A stretch of 63,314 nucleotides of DNA from Lentisphaerota bacterium. Its GTDB lineage: Bacteria; Verrucomicrobiota; Lentisphaeria; Victivallales; Victivallaceae. The DNA is taken from NCBI GenBank assembly GCA_015061695.1, contig SUWA01000004.1:1-63314 (forward strand). The letters are read 5' to 3'. Below are positions 36,687 through 44,983 of the stretch, piece after piece. A program made the translations under genes and the position numbers. Below the pieces are notes generated by a model, which did not search any database, had not been told where the DNA came from, and saw only the letters and a list, made by a program, of their open reading frames with translations. Position 1 is the first letter of the stretch. Every line of letters starts with the position of its first letter.

Positions 36687-36801
36687 CACCTGTTCTAATT
36701 TTGCATTTTTTTGTGCTTTTATGATCCACACACAACCGGGAACAGCATTGGTTACGGAATATCAAATATCACTTTTCCGGTAATGTTAATCACCAATACA
36801 G

Positions 36802-36829
36802 TTGAAAACTTGGAAATTTATGCTATTGT
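36802..36829 (+). promoter_or_regulatory. Putative promoter of the surface-polymer cluster
   Basis: TTGAAA (36802-36807), a 16-base spacer and an extended -10 TGCTATTGT (TATTGT 36824-36829) lie ahead of the gene at 36918. The arrangement resembles that at 44895-44922. Confidence 0.4.
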
Positions 36830-36917
36830 ATATGTTACCTGATTTTTTTTGTAAACTGGAATAAATTTGCGGATATTCCGGGGGGACAGGTTTTAATCAT
36901 GCAATGGAGAATAAGCA

Positions 36918-38783
36918 ATGAATATATCGATCATCAACAACTTACTGCAAAGCTGCTGTGATTGGGCGGGCGGTAATTTCCTGTTCGGGATATTGATTTT
37001 TACAGCGATCACCAAAGTTTTGCTGTTGCCGGTATCGCTCTGGTGCCAGTACAATGGTTTGATCATGGTTCGCCTGATGCCGGAAATCAACCGCATCAAA
37101 CGCGAATATGTCGGCGATTTTGACATGATCGCCGAAGAACAGCGCAAACTCTTCAAGCGCGAACACTACCAGCCGCTGTCAAGTTTTCTGCCGCTGGCCG
37201 CGCAAATCTTTCTGCTGCTGACATTGTTTGCAGCGATCGACCATGTTTTGAAAGATTCTTCCGGTGCATTTGCCGGTAAGATCCCTGTCCGCGACGGCGG
37301 TCTGGCCTGGATCATGCCGGGCGTGGCCGGAGTGGCGGCAATGATTTTCGGCTGGAGCCAGAACTACCAGAACCCGCTGCAGCGCGAACAAAGCGCCACG
37401 CAGCAGCTGATAACCAACTTGTGTACGATCGGCATATCGCTCTCGCTGGGCTTTTTTGTTCAGGCCGGGGTGAGTTTTTACTGGACAATGAGCAATCTGC
37501 TTTCCATACCTATCCAGCTGGTCTGCAACCTGATATTGGTACCATCCAAATACGTTGACTACTACAAACTGCGCAAAAGCCAGATGTTGATGAAAAAGCT
37601 GGCCGACGAAAAAAACAAGATCACGCCGGAAATGCGCAAACGCGAAAAAGCCGACTACAAAAAATTCTTTTCGGTCGCCAACAAACATCTGGTATTTTAC
37701 AGCGAAGGCAGCGGATTTTTCAAATACTTTGAACAGCTTATCAACTATTTGCTGGAAAAATCCAATGTCATCATCCACTACGTTACCAGCGACCCCAACG
37801 ATCAGATCTTTGAAAAAGCCAAAACCCAGCCCCGGCTGCGGCCCTACTATATCGGCAATGTCAAATTGATCACGCTGTTTATGAAAATGGATGCCGATAT
37901 TGTGGTGATGACCACTCCGGACTTGGGAAATTTCCACCTCAAACGCAGCCTGATACGCAAAGACATCGAATATATTTATATTGAACACGCCATATCCAGC
38001 ACCCATCTGACGGTGCGCGAACACGCCTACGATAATTTTGATACGTTTTTCTGCACATGCCAGAATCAAATGGATGAATTGCGGGCGATGGAAAAACTCT
38101 ACAAGACCAAAGAAAAAACGCTCGTTCCCTGCGGCTACGGCTTGCTTGACTCACTGCTGGAACGTTTTTCGGCCGCCGGTAATGTGGTCAACGAACGAAA
38201 AAAGATCCTGCTGGCCCCCTCGTGGCAGGAAGGCTGTATTCTGGATTCGGGTTACAAAGAGATCCTTGAACAACTGGCGGGCCACGGTTTTGAGATCACG
38301 CTCCGGCCACACCCGGAATATGTCAAGCGTTTTCCGGGCAAATGGGCCTCGGTGGTCAACTTTTGCAAAAGTAAAAATTGGGACGACGTAACAGTTCAGC
38401 AGGATTTTTCGTCCAACTCCACAATTTTTTCTTCGGATCTGGTGATCACGGATTGGTCGGGCATTGCCTATGAATTTGCGTTTTCGGTAGTGAAACCGGT
38501 ACTGTTTATCAACACACCGATGAAAGTCATCAACCGCAACTACCGCAAGATTGATCTGGAACCGATCGATATAACCATGCGCGCCGATACCGGTATTGCG
38601 CTGGAAACCAATGAACTCGATCAGACCTTGACCGCAGTTCAGGAACTGCTGGGTGAACCGGAAAAATATCGCCGGAAGATCACCGAATCGCGCGAAAAAT
38701 ATGTATTCAATCCGGGTGCCAGCGGTGCGGCAGGCGGCAAATACATTCTGCAGCGCCTGATCGAAAGACAGAAGAAACATTGA
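36918..38783 (+). CDS. YidC/Oxa1-like membrane domain fused to CDP-glycerol glycerophosphotransferase
   Basis: This 621-residue fusion has an N-terminal part (about 1-230) with the YidC/Oxa1 layout: FTAITKVLLLPVSLWCQ, MPEINRIKREY, a helical hairpin, then PLSSFLPLAAQIFLLLTLF and two or three more helices. The C-terminal part (about 255-615) is a TagB/TagF-type glycerophosphotransferase with IEHAISSTHL, KKILLAPSWQEG, LRPHPEYVKRF and SSDLVITDWSGIAYEFAF. It probably transfers glycerol phosphate (or a related polyol phosphate) from CDP-glycerol at the membrane. The fused YidC-like part may anchor or export the product. A cytidylyltransferase follows directly. Confidence 0.85.
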   Translation: MNISIINNLLQSCCDWAGGNFLFGILIFTAITKVLLLPVSLWCQYNGLIMVRLMPEINRIKREYVGDFDMIAEEQRKLFKREHYQPLSSFLPLAAQIFLLLTLFAAIDHVLKDSSGAFAGKIPVRDGGLAWIMPGVAGVAAMIFGWSQNYQNPLQREQSATQQLITNLCTIGISLSLGFFVQAGVSFYWTMSNLLSIPIQLVCNLILVPSKYVDYYKLRKSQMLMKKLADEKNKITPEMRKREKADYKKFFSVANKHLVFYSEGSGFFKYFEQLINYLLEKSNVIIHYVTSDPNDQIFEKAKTQPRLRPYYIGNVKLITLFMKMDADIVVMTTPDLGNFHLKRSLIRKDIEYIYIEHAISSTHLTVREHAYDNFDTFFCTCQNQMDELRAMEKLYKTKEKTLVPCGYGLLDSLLERFSAAGNVVNERKKILLAPSWQEGCILDSGYKEILEQLAGHGFEITLRPHPEYVKRFPGKWASVVNFCKSKNWDDVTVQQDFSSNSTIFSSDLVITDWSGIAYEFAFSVVKPVLFINTPMKVINRNYRKIDLEPIDITMRADTGIALETNELDQTLTAVQELLGEPEKYRRKITESREKYVFNPGASGAAGGKYILQRLIERQKKH

Positions 38784-38819
38784 AATAAATTTCAGCAACC
38801 ATCACAAGGAGAAAAATCT

Positions 38820-39551
38820 ATGGTTGAAGAAGCTATTATAATTGCCGGCGGCATGGGCCGCAGAATTGCCGGGTTTCATGACGACAAACCCAAAGGGTTC
38901 ATCACACTCGATCCGGGGGTTCCGATCGTAAAGCAGTCCATTGATAAACTGCTGGCGGCCGGCATCAAGCGGGTGATCATCGGCACCGGCTACCACAGCG
39001 AGTATTACGAAGAACTGGCCAAAGAATACGATTGTGTGGAAACTATCTGCAACACCAATTATGCCAACACCGGCAGCATGGGTACGCTGGAAGTTGCCGC
39101 TACGATCGTCAAAGGCGATACTTTGCTGCTGGAATCCGACTTGATCTACGAAAAATCCGGCTTGAAAGTGCTGCTGGATTCTCCGTTCGAAAGTGCCATG
39201 CTGGCCTCCGGCACCACTCACTCCGGCGACGAAGTATATGTGGAAGTCGATGAACGTGAGTGCCTGGTAAAATTGAGCAAAAAACGGGAAGATATCCGCG
39301 AAAGTTTCGGTGAATTGACCGGTTTGACCAAATTGAGCCATCCGGCATTGATGGCCATGTGCCGCTATGCCGAAGAACGGCACGAAAGCAAACCGCGTAT
39401 GGAATACGAAGAAGCCATGAGTTCCATTGATCTGGATGTGCATGTAGTCAAATACGACAAATTCATCTGGTGCGAAATCGACGATCCGCGCCAGCACGCC
39501 AACGCCATGGAAAAGGTTTATCCGGCAATCAAAGCAGCCGAACAGCAATAA
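38820..39551 (+). CDS. LicC/PntC-like CTP:phospho-alcohol cytidylyltransferase
   Basis: This 243-residue nucleotidyltransferase begins VEEAIIIAGGMGRRI and continues with DDKPKGFITLDPG, the NTP-binding start of the LicC/PntC-type family. NYANTGSMGTLEVA, LLLESDLIYE and the terminal DLDVHVVKYDKFIWCEIDDP support activation of phosphocholine, phosphoethanolamine or an aminoethylphosphonate with CTP. It is 36 bases downstream of the glycerophosphotransferase fusion with RBS AAGGAGAA. The CDP-activated product could decorate the polymer. The exact substrate is uncertain. Confidence 0.85.
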   Translation: MVEEAIIIAGGMGRRIAGFHDDKPKGFITLDPGVPIVKQSIDKLLAAGIKRVIIGTGYHSEYYEELAKEYDCVETICNTNYANTGSMGTLEVAATIVKGDTLLLESDLIYEKSGLKVLLDSPFESAMLASGTTHSGDEVYVEVDERECLVKLSKKREDIRESFGELTGLTKLSHPALMAMCRYAEERHESKPRMEYEEAMSSIDLDVHVVKYDKFIWCEIDDPRQHANAMEKVYPAIKAAEQQ

Positions 39552-39580
39552 ATTTTATTTGACAGGAAGACAGTTGTTTT

Positions 39581-39817
39581 ATGATTTCCGTTATTCTTGC
39601 CAACACGGACCCCTCGGTTATTTCTTATACTATCCAAGCCATAGTCGGGGTGTTTATCACGCTGGTTGCGATTATTGGCATCATTGTCCTCATAATACAC
39701 TTAACCCGTCATAATCAACCGTCTGTACCGGTTAAATTTCCCCAACAGTTCAATAATCAGACGGGGAACTATCAGCAGCAAAACAATAATCAAGATTATA
39801 CTAATCACAATCAATAA
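39581..39817 (+). CDS. Twin small membrane protein 1 (DPSVISY family)
   Basis: This 78-residue protein shows MISVILANTDPSVISYTIQA, then a single hydrophobic helix (about 20-43) and an Asn/Gln-rich tail. AGGAAG lies before the ATG. It shares the DPSVISY-IQA-GV-ITL core with the next gene, so the two are paralogs from a local duplication. Similar mini-proteins with a DPSVxxYxIQ motif are, from memory, common next to glycerophosphotransferase and sulfatase-type genes in gut Firmicutes. Function unknown. Confidence 0.72.
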   Translation: MISVILANTDPSVISYTIQAIVGVFITLVAIIGIIVLIIHLTRHNQPSVPVKFPQQFNNQTGNYQQQNNNQDYTNHNQ

Positions 39818-39839
39818 ATAAAATAAGAAAAGATTAACT

Positions 39840-40049
39840 ATGAGTTCCATTATTCTTGCTTACGTTGACCCGTCAGTTATTTCTTACATCATTCAGGCAG
39901 TAGCCGGGGTGTTGATCACGCTGGGTGCGGTGGCCGGGGTGGTCATCAGCTTCTTGCGCAAACGCGCCCGCAAACTGCTGGCGCTCCAGCAGCAGGAAAA
40001 GAAAGAAGTCGAAGAAGAAATCGTCATTGCCGAGGACGGAGATAAATAA
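39840..40049 (+). CDS. Twin small membrane protein 2 (DPSVISY family)
   Basis: This 69-residue protein has the same N-terminal core as its neighbour (VDPSVISYIIQAVAGVLITL), one membrane helix (about 17-40), then a basic patch (RKRARK) and an acidic tail (EEEIVIAEDGDK). Its stop overlaps the ATG of the EptA-like gene by 1 base, so they are translationally coupled. Function unknown. Confidence 0.75.
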   Translation: MSSIILAYVDPSVISYIIQAVAGVLITLGAVAGVVISFLRKRARKLLALQQQEKKEVEEEIVIAEDGDK

Positions 40050-41725
40050 TGCCGGACGGACAAACCTCCCAATTCAAAAAGTTCCGGATGCCGCTGACGG
40101 TTGCCGCCGGAATCGCTGTACTCACAGCGCTTTCTGCTTTGCTCTTCCGCTTCAACTGGGCCTGGCTGGGCGGTTTGTTCATACTCTTGGCCGCATTTGT
40201 CTGGTGGCTGATAAGCGCCCGGCAGGATGGGGTGATGAAAACCACCCTCATCCACATGAGTATATTCATCTTGGCGGCGGCGGGCTGCACATGGTATCTG
40301 GCGTGCAATGTATTCATGCCGGCGTGTGCTGCGGATATTATTTTCAGCGGCATATTTATGCTGTTGACCGATTTGATGCTGCTGTCGCTCTATTTTCTGC
40401 TGTTGAGCGGCAAAGCACCGCTGTGGCTCTGTCATGTGATCCGGATATTGATGACGTGGCTGCTGCTGCTGCCGCTGCTGGGATTTATCTCCTTTGACCT
40501 CCGCAAGATGCTGATAATTGCCAATACGCTGGAAATGACCGTGGGCAAATTTGTCAGCGATTACAATATATCGCGCTGTTTGAACAGTTTTGCGATCAAA
40601 TCACTGATCGCCGCAGCGGGTGTGTTCATGGCGTTGATGCCATTGCCGCCGGTAAAATTTGCCCCCGGCCAGACCAAAAAATATCGTTCGATATTTCTTC
40701 TGCTCGCCGGCGGCATGGTGGTGATGAGTTTGAACGGCAATCCGGTTTGCAAACTGATGCTTTTTCAGTCACCGCTGGATAAAGCGATGCTGACGCGGCA
40801 AAATCCGCTGATTGCCACCAATGATTACACAGTTACCGGAAAAACCACCCCGGGAATATACTTTTTGATCGTGGGCGAGAGCTACGACTATGAGCGGGCC
40901 GAAAATCTGCGGAAATACAAAACTTTTTATGACCGCATCCACTCGCAGGATGACTACGTTATATTTACCAACACTTACAGCGTGCCGCTGCTGCCGGATG
41001 GCGGCGGGATCGTCGGCGGCAGCCAGTATGCAGTTACCAATATGCTGCACAATGCGTCAGAACCGAAAGATCCGGAGTATCTGCTCGACAATCCGCATCT
41101 CTTTGACGTAATGGAGTATTGTAAAGTAACTACGCTGACCCTTTCCAACTTCGGGCCGAACCGGATCTACTCCAACGTACAACGGCATATCACCGAAAAA
41201 GCAGACCACCTGATGATCACCGACCGGGATTCTTTCGGCGGCAAGTACCGCCGGCTCGGCTTTCAGATCGACAACGAAATCCCCGGCATCATCCAGAATT
41301 GGTACGATCAGGGTAAATTCAATAAAGAAAAGTCTTTTATGTTCATCCAGCCGCTGGGGACACACTTTGATGACATGCCGCTGCCGGAAGAATACGCAAG
41401 AAAATATGATAGGTGGGACGTCCCCAAAGATTCGGAAGGACGCAACCGCGGATATTTGTATTTTGATGTGATGTTGGAAAATATGATCCGCAAGATGCAG
41501 TCGTTCCCGGAAACCCGCGCGATCATCTTCTGTTCTGACCACTCCTGGAACCGCGGCGGCGATGACGATAAGATCGTAATGTTCATCTGGCTGTCGGAGG
41601 AACTCCGTAAAGCACAGCCCGATTTGCAAAAACGCTTGCAGGATATGGCCAACAATAAGTTCAATAACGTTGAGATGTACTCGCTGATATTGGATATAAT
41701 GAATATTCAAGTGGTCAAAAAGTAA
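40049..41725 (+). CDS. EptA/LtaS-like alkaline-phosphatase-superfamily transferase
   Basis: This 558-residue protein has four or five N-terminal membrane helices (to about residue 235), then an extracytoplasmic alkaline-phosphatase-fold domain. Metal-ligand motifs are seen: FLIVGESYDYERAENL (Glu), IQPLGTHFDD (His) and IIFCSDHSWN (Asp-His). This matches phosphoethanolamine or phosphoglycerol transferases of the EptA/LtaS group. The expected nucleophile Thr/Ser lies in an atypical segment (SVPLLPDGGGIVGGSQYAVT). It is last in the cluster and is followed by a terminator. Confidence 0.85.
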   Translation: MPDGQTSQFKKFRMPLTVAAGIAVLTALSALLFRFNWAWLGGLFILLAAFVWWLISARQDGVMKTTLIHMSIFILAAAGCTWYLACNVFMPACAADIIFSGIFMLLTDLMLLSLYFLLLSGKAPLWLCHVIRILMTWLLLLPLLGFISFDLRKMLIIANTLEMTVGKFVSDYNISRCLNSFAIKSLIAAAGVFMALMPLPPVKFAPGQTKKYRSIFLLLAGGMVVMSLNGNPVCKLMLFQSPLDKAMLTRQNPLIATNDYTVTGKTTPGIYFLIVGESYDYERAENLRKYKTFYDRIHSQDDYVIFTNTYSVPLLPDGGGIVGGSQYAVTNMLHNASEPKDPEYLLDNPHLFDVMEYCKVTTLTLSNFGPNRIYSNVQRHITEKADHLMITDRDSFGGKYRRLGFQIDNEIPGIIQNWYDQGKFNKEKSFMFIQPLGTHFDDMPLPEEYARKYDRWDVPKDSEGRNRGYLYFDVMLENMIRKMQSFPETRAIIFCSDHSWNRGGDDDKIVMFIWLSEELRKAQPDLQKRLQDMANNKFNNVEMYSLILDIMNIQVVKK

Positions 41726-41748
41726 ATTTTTGCTTGCCGGATGGGGCT

Positions 41749-41778
41749 GTTGCAAAACTGTTTTGCAACACTTTTTTT
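41749..41778 (+). terminator. Rho-independent terminator of the surface-polymer cluster
   Basis: GTTGCAAAA (41749-41757) pairs with TTTTGCAAC (41761-41769), followed by AC and a run of seven T. Confidence 0.85.
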
Positions 41779-42539
41779 GTAGTAATTAAGCTCAAATATG
41801 TAACATATCCGGTTATTCTGCGTTATATTTTTGCATTTTCTCATAAATTTGCTTTGAGGGGCAGCTGTTGGCATCATTATAAATGCGCTTCAAGACTTGT
41901 ACGAGTTATTCAGCATTGTAGAGTTTGCGCATCTTGCGAGGGCATTGGCATTGCCCTCCTGGACCTCCCTTGCTCGTTTGGCCGCTATATCCAGCGCGCT
42001 GGTTACTTGGCGACTTTACAATAGAGCGGTCGCTGCCGCTCCCTTACCAACTCTTGCGGTTTTACCGCAAAAGTTCCCTCAAACGCCGGGAGCTATCGCT
42101 CATCTCCGTAGCGGCTTCGCGGAACTTTTCCGCTCGGTTTGCCGGAATATATCCGGCAAACTGCCCTCTCATGCGTTCGCGGCCCTGACCCGTCTTCGCA
42201 TTGCTACGCCGCGGCAAGCCGGGCTTTGTGGCGTTCCGCCGCATGAGCTGTTGGACGGATCACACCCCAACTCACATCTCATTTACGCCTGAATTTTCCG
42301 GTATCAGTTGTTTGGTGTTATATTTTTACTATTGCTGACGGGGAAATTATGTATTTTTGTTGCAAACCGTCGATCAATCAATAAAAAACACGATGCCCGG
42401 TTAAACTTCTGCCAGTCATACCGCAACTACTCAAAAAGCGAATACCTCAAATAAATCGTCTTCCAAGCAGTAGCAAGCGGCAGCAATATTAAACCTACAC
42501 CTCACGCAGTTGATATTCAGCGCATTGCAGTTCAAGCTG
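41779..42539. other. Gene-free, hairpin-rich region with dispersed repeat
   Basis: This 761-base stretch has no supported gene; a 131-codon frame at 41897 is very likely spurious. Several stems are seen: 41938-41944 with 41952-41958, 42054-42059 with 42065-42070, 42119-42124 with 42128-42133, and a perfect 10-bp stem 42137-42146 with 42152-42161. Two blocks, 42039-42059 and 42230-42254, match the compact repeat at 51129-51172. It could be a non-coding RNA or a decayed mobile repeat. Confidence 0.5.
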
Positions 42540-43316
42540 TTACAGCAGAGATCGGGCAAACGCCAGAGCGGATTCCATAACTTCCGGCGGACAATTCTGC
42601 TCAAAGAGTTTGCTGCCATTGTGGCGCATGATCGCCTGATGGAATTCACGCGGCAAGTCCCCGCTGCCGGGAGTCAGGTGCATATCGCCCCATTGAGCCT
42701 CATTGGTTTGCAAACGGGCATCCGACCAGTGAAAATGCGTGATAAGTTCAGGCTTGCTCATAAAATCCCAGAGCTTTTCGTAACGCTTACCGATAACTTC
42801 TTCGTGCGCAACGGCGCTGGCAGCGTGACTGGTATCGAGTGTTAAAGTTATGTTGGCACGGGCCACATCCTTGTGCAGCTGAAACCACTCATCGGCATAA
42901 CAACCGGCAATGATCCGCAGATCCGGATGGCGCAACACCTGATTTTCCAAACTTATGATTACCGAACGCTGATCGGCAAAGTCGGCCAACTCGCGCAAAG
43001 AGTCGATCAAAAAACCGTATTCGCCCACATCTTCGCCTTTAAATGAAAACACGCCGCAAGGATGCAATATCATCGTGCGGGCATCAAAAATCGCAGCCCG
43101 GTGGATTATATCCTTAAACACTTCGATACTGCGCCGCCGTTCAGCAGCATTCCGCGCCGCCAGATTCAACGCATCATACGGCAAATGGATCGTCCGCACA
43201 TAGGGCTGATAAATTTCAAACTTGCTCCAATCGGCATTTTCATCAATGCCAAGTTCTACATAAAGTTGATGCTTTTTCAAGAAATCAACATCAAAAATCG
43301 CATTTACCAGCAGCAT
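42540..43316 (-). CDS. Sugar phosphate isomerase/epimerase-like TIM-barrel protein
   Basis: This 258-residue cytoplasmic protein of the xylose isomerase-like superfamily opens with VNAIFDVDFLKKHQLYVELGID. It shows TMILHPCGVFSF, a metal-ligand SLENQVL, LTLDTSHAASAV and HFHWSDARLQTN, the usual Glu-Asp-His pattern of the barrel. The ATG at 43316 is preferred to one at 43331 because GGAG lies 7 bases upstream of it. It is monocistronic, with a palindrome at 43348-43368 just ahead. It is distinct from the isomerase at 10004. Substrate unknown. Confidence 0.78.
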   Translation of the reverse strand: MLLVNAIFDVDFLKKHQLYVELGIDENADWSKFEIYQPYVRTIHLPYDALNLAARNAAERRRSIEVFKDIIHRAAIFDARTMILHPCGVFSFKGEDVGEYGFLIDSLRELADFADQRSVIISLENQVLRHPDLRIIAGCYADEWFQLHKDVARANITLTLDTSHAASAVAHEEVIGKRYEKLWDFMSKPELITHFHWSDARLQTNEAQWGDMHLTPGSGDLPREFHQAIMRHNGSKLFEQNCPPEVMESALAFARSLL

Positions 43317-43347
43317 TTTTCGGCTCCGCATTTTACTGTCAACTATT

Positions 43348-43368
43348 GGTTATATACTGAATATAACC
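43348..43368 (-). promoter_or_regulatory. Palindromic operator upstream of the isomerase gene
   Basis: GGTTATAT-N5-ATATAACC is a perfect 8-bp inverted repeat 31 bases before the isomerase ATG. On the minus strand it contains a TATATT that could be the -10 box; no good -35 accompanies it, so activator control is possible. Confidence 0.5.
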
Positions 43369-43426
43369 CGAAAACGCTGCTTTACCACCCAACTGCATAA
43401 TTTTTATGTATTTTTGACCGAAAAAT

Positions 43427-43478
43427 TTGACTTCAGACCGGAATAACTATATATTAATATATAAACAAATATTTATAT
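43427..43478 (+). promoter_or_regulatory. Promoter and operator of the arsR-CDF operon
   Basis: TTGACT (43427-43432), a 17-base spacer and TATATT (43450-43455) form the promoter. An inverted repeat ATATAAA-N6-TTTATAT (43459-43478) follows immediately, covering the expected start site. This is the usual site for autorepression by ArsR/SmtB sensors. Confidence 0.72.
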
Positions 43479-43503
43479 GTTAATCAAAAAAGGATTTTTC
43501 ATT

Positions 43504-43890
43504 ATGACTTCCCCCATCCTTCCCCCTTGCAGCGGCGATCACCCGCATTCACATGAAGAAGTGGCAGCTCAACTGACCGACGACCTGACGCTGGTTTATA
43601 TGGCGGAACGCTTTCAGTGCTTTGCTGATCCCACGCGGTTAAAAATCATCAATGCGCTTATGATCAAAGAACTGTGCGTGTGTGATCTGACCATGATCAT
43701 GCAAATGACTCAACCGGCAGTTTCGCATCACTTAAAACAACTGCGCCAGCTGCGATTAGTCAAATCCCGTCGGGAAGGCAAAAGTACATTTTACTCGCTG
43801 GATGACCACCACATACCTATGATGTTCGACCTGTGCAAACTGCATTTGAACGAAAAAAGCGATCCGGCGGCCGGAGAGGTACAATTATGA
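43504..43890 (+). CDS. ArsR/SmtB-family zinc-type metal sensor
   Basis: This 128-residue winged-helix repressor has ELCVCDL in the recognition-fold region (residues 56-62), the alpha-3 metal motif of ArsR/CadC types. Its C-terminal helix DDHHIPMMFDLCKLHLNE matches the alpha-5 zinc site D-x-H-x10-H-x2-E of SmtB/CzrA. The N-terminus also carries Cys and His (CSGDHPHSH). The ATG at 43504 is chosen for AAGGA upstream. The stop overlaps the transporter start (ATGA). It probably represses itself and the transporter until Zn2+, or Cd2+, binds. Confidence 0.9.
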   Translation: MTSPILPPCSGDHPHSHEEVAAQLTDDLTLVYMAERFQCFADPTRLKIINALMIKELCVCDLTMIMQMTQPAVSHHLKQLRQLRLVKSRREGKSTFYSLDDHHIPMMFDLCKLHLNEKSDPAAGEVQL

Positions 43891-44816
43891 GTCAGCATGA
43901 ACACGATCACCACGATCACCACGATCACCACCACCATCAGCAAATTTTTGATCCGGTGATGGCCAGAAATTTTGTTATTGCCATACTCATCAATATTGCC
44001 TTTGTCTGCGGAGAATTTCTGCTGGGGTGGCGCTGCAATTCATCCGGATTACTGGCCGATGCGGGACACAACCTGGGCGATGTCGGCGGGCTGGCAATTT
44101 CGCTGACAGCATTTTTTATGATAAAGAAACGCCCGGACAACCATTTTACTTACGGCTTCCGGCGGGGAACCATTCTGGCGGCATTCCTCAATTCAGTTAT
44201 CCTGCTGGGTGCAGTGATCCTGATCGTGGCCGAATGTATTGAAAAATTCCGCCATCCGCAAACACCTTCCACCTTGACCGTAATGCTTACAGCCGCCGTT
44301 GGCATTGCAGTCAACGGGTTTACGGTATGGCTGCTGGCCCGCAACCGGGAAAGGGATTTGAATGTAAAAAGCGCCTGTTGCCACATGATGGCTGATACAC
44401 TGGTTTCAGCTGGAGTGGTGATTTCGGGAGCAATGATCGCGCTTACCAATTGGCAATGGCTCGATCCGCTGGTCGGATTGTTGATCGCATTACTCATCAT
44501 CCGGCACTCGCACAGTTTGTGGAAAGAGAGTTTCCGTTTGCTGTTCGATGGCGTACCATGCTCGATAGACGTGCCGAATCTTACTAAACAAATACTTACT
44601 ACCGAACATGTTAGACAAGTAAATCATCTGCACATCTGGGGTATCAGCACCAACGAGATCGCTCTGACCGCCGCGATCCGGCTGGACACCGTTCAAGCCC
44701 TGGATCAGACCCGGAACAGCATAAAAAAGTTATTGAGCGAACAAAATATCCGCCACTCATTTCTTGAGTTCAGCACCCTTGCTCCCGCTCCGGATGACTC
44801 CTGCGGAATAAGCTGA
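43887..44816 (+). CDS. Cation diffusion facilitator (ZitB/CzcD-type Zn2+ efflux)
   Basis: This 309-residue protein begins with a His/Asp-rich tail (HEHDHHDHHDHHHHQQ), followed by six membrane helices and a cytoplasmic domain. The transport-site pairs are seen as LLADAGHNLGD in helix 2 and CCHMMADTLVSAG in helix 5. The cytoplasmic metal domain contains VRQVNHLHIWGIS. It exchanges metal ion for H+ across the inner membrane. RBS GGAGAGG lies 7 bases before the ATG. Translationally coupled to the ArsR-type gene. Confidence 0.93.
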   Translation: MSQHEHDHHDHHDHHHHQQIFDPVMARNFVIAILINIAFVCGEFLLGWRCNSSGLLADAGHNLGDVGGLAISLTAFFMIKKRPDNHFTYGFRRGTILAAFLNSVILLGAVILIVAECIEKFRHPQTPSTLTVMLTAAVGIAVNGFTVWLLARNRERDLNVKSACCHMMADTLVSAGVVISGAMIALTNWQWLDPLVGLLIALLIIRHSHSLWKESFRLLFDGVPCSIDVPNLTKQILTTEHVRQVNHLHIWGISTNEIALTAAIRLDTVQALDQTRNSIKKLLSEQNIRHSFLEFSTLAPAPDDSCGIS

Positions 44817-44894
44817 AAAATCTCACCGGATTTGCCTTGTGCTGACACAAGTTTTTTTATTGTGTTTTTTGTTGCAAAATAGTCGGTTCAGGCC

Positions 44895-44922
44895 TTGAAA
44901 AATCGGCAAACTGTGCTATGTT
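44895..44922 (+). promoter_or_regulatory. Putative promoter of the secretin-MacAB operon
   Basis: TTGAAA (44895-44900), a 16-base spacer and an extended -10 TGCTATGTT (TATGTT 44917-44922) precede the secretin gene by about 60 bases. Confidence 0.5.
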
Positions 44923-44983
44923 GTCTTGTTTGGTTTTGCAACTCAAAATATCTCATTTTCAAATAGCAAGGATGGATGGAAAA

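Noticed and set aside
41897-42292. 131-codon open frame in the hairpin-rich region
   Set aside because: It spans several perfect hairpins and the dispersed repeat, lacks a ribosome site, and its only recurring part is the translated repeat.
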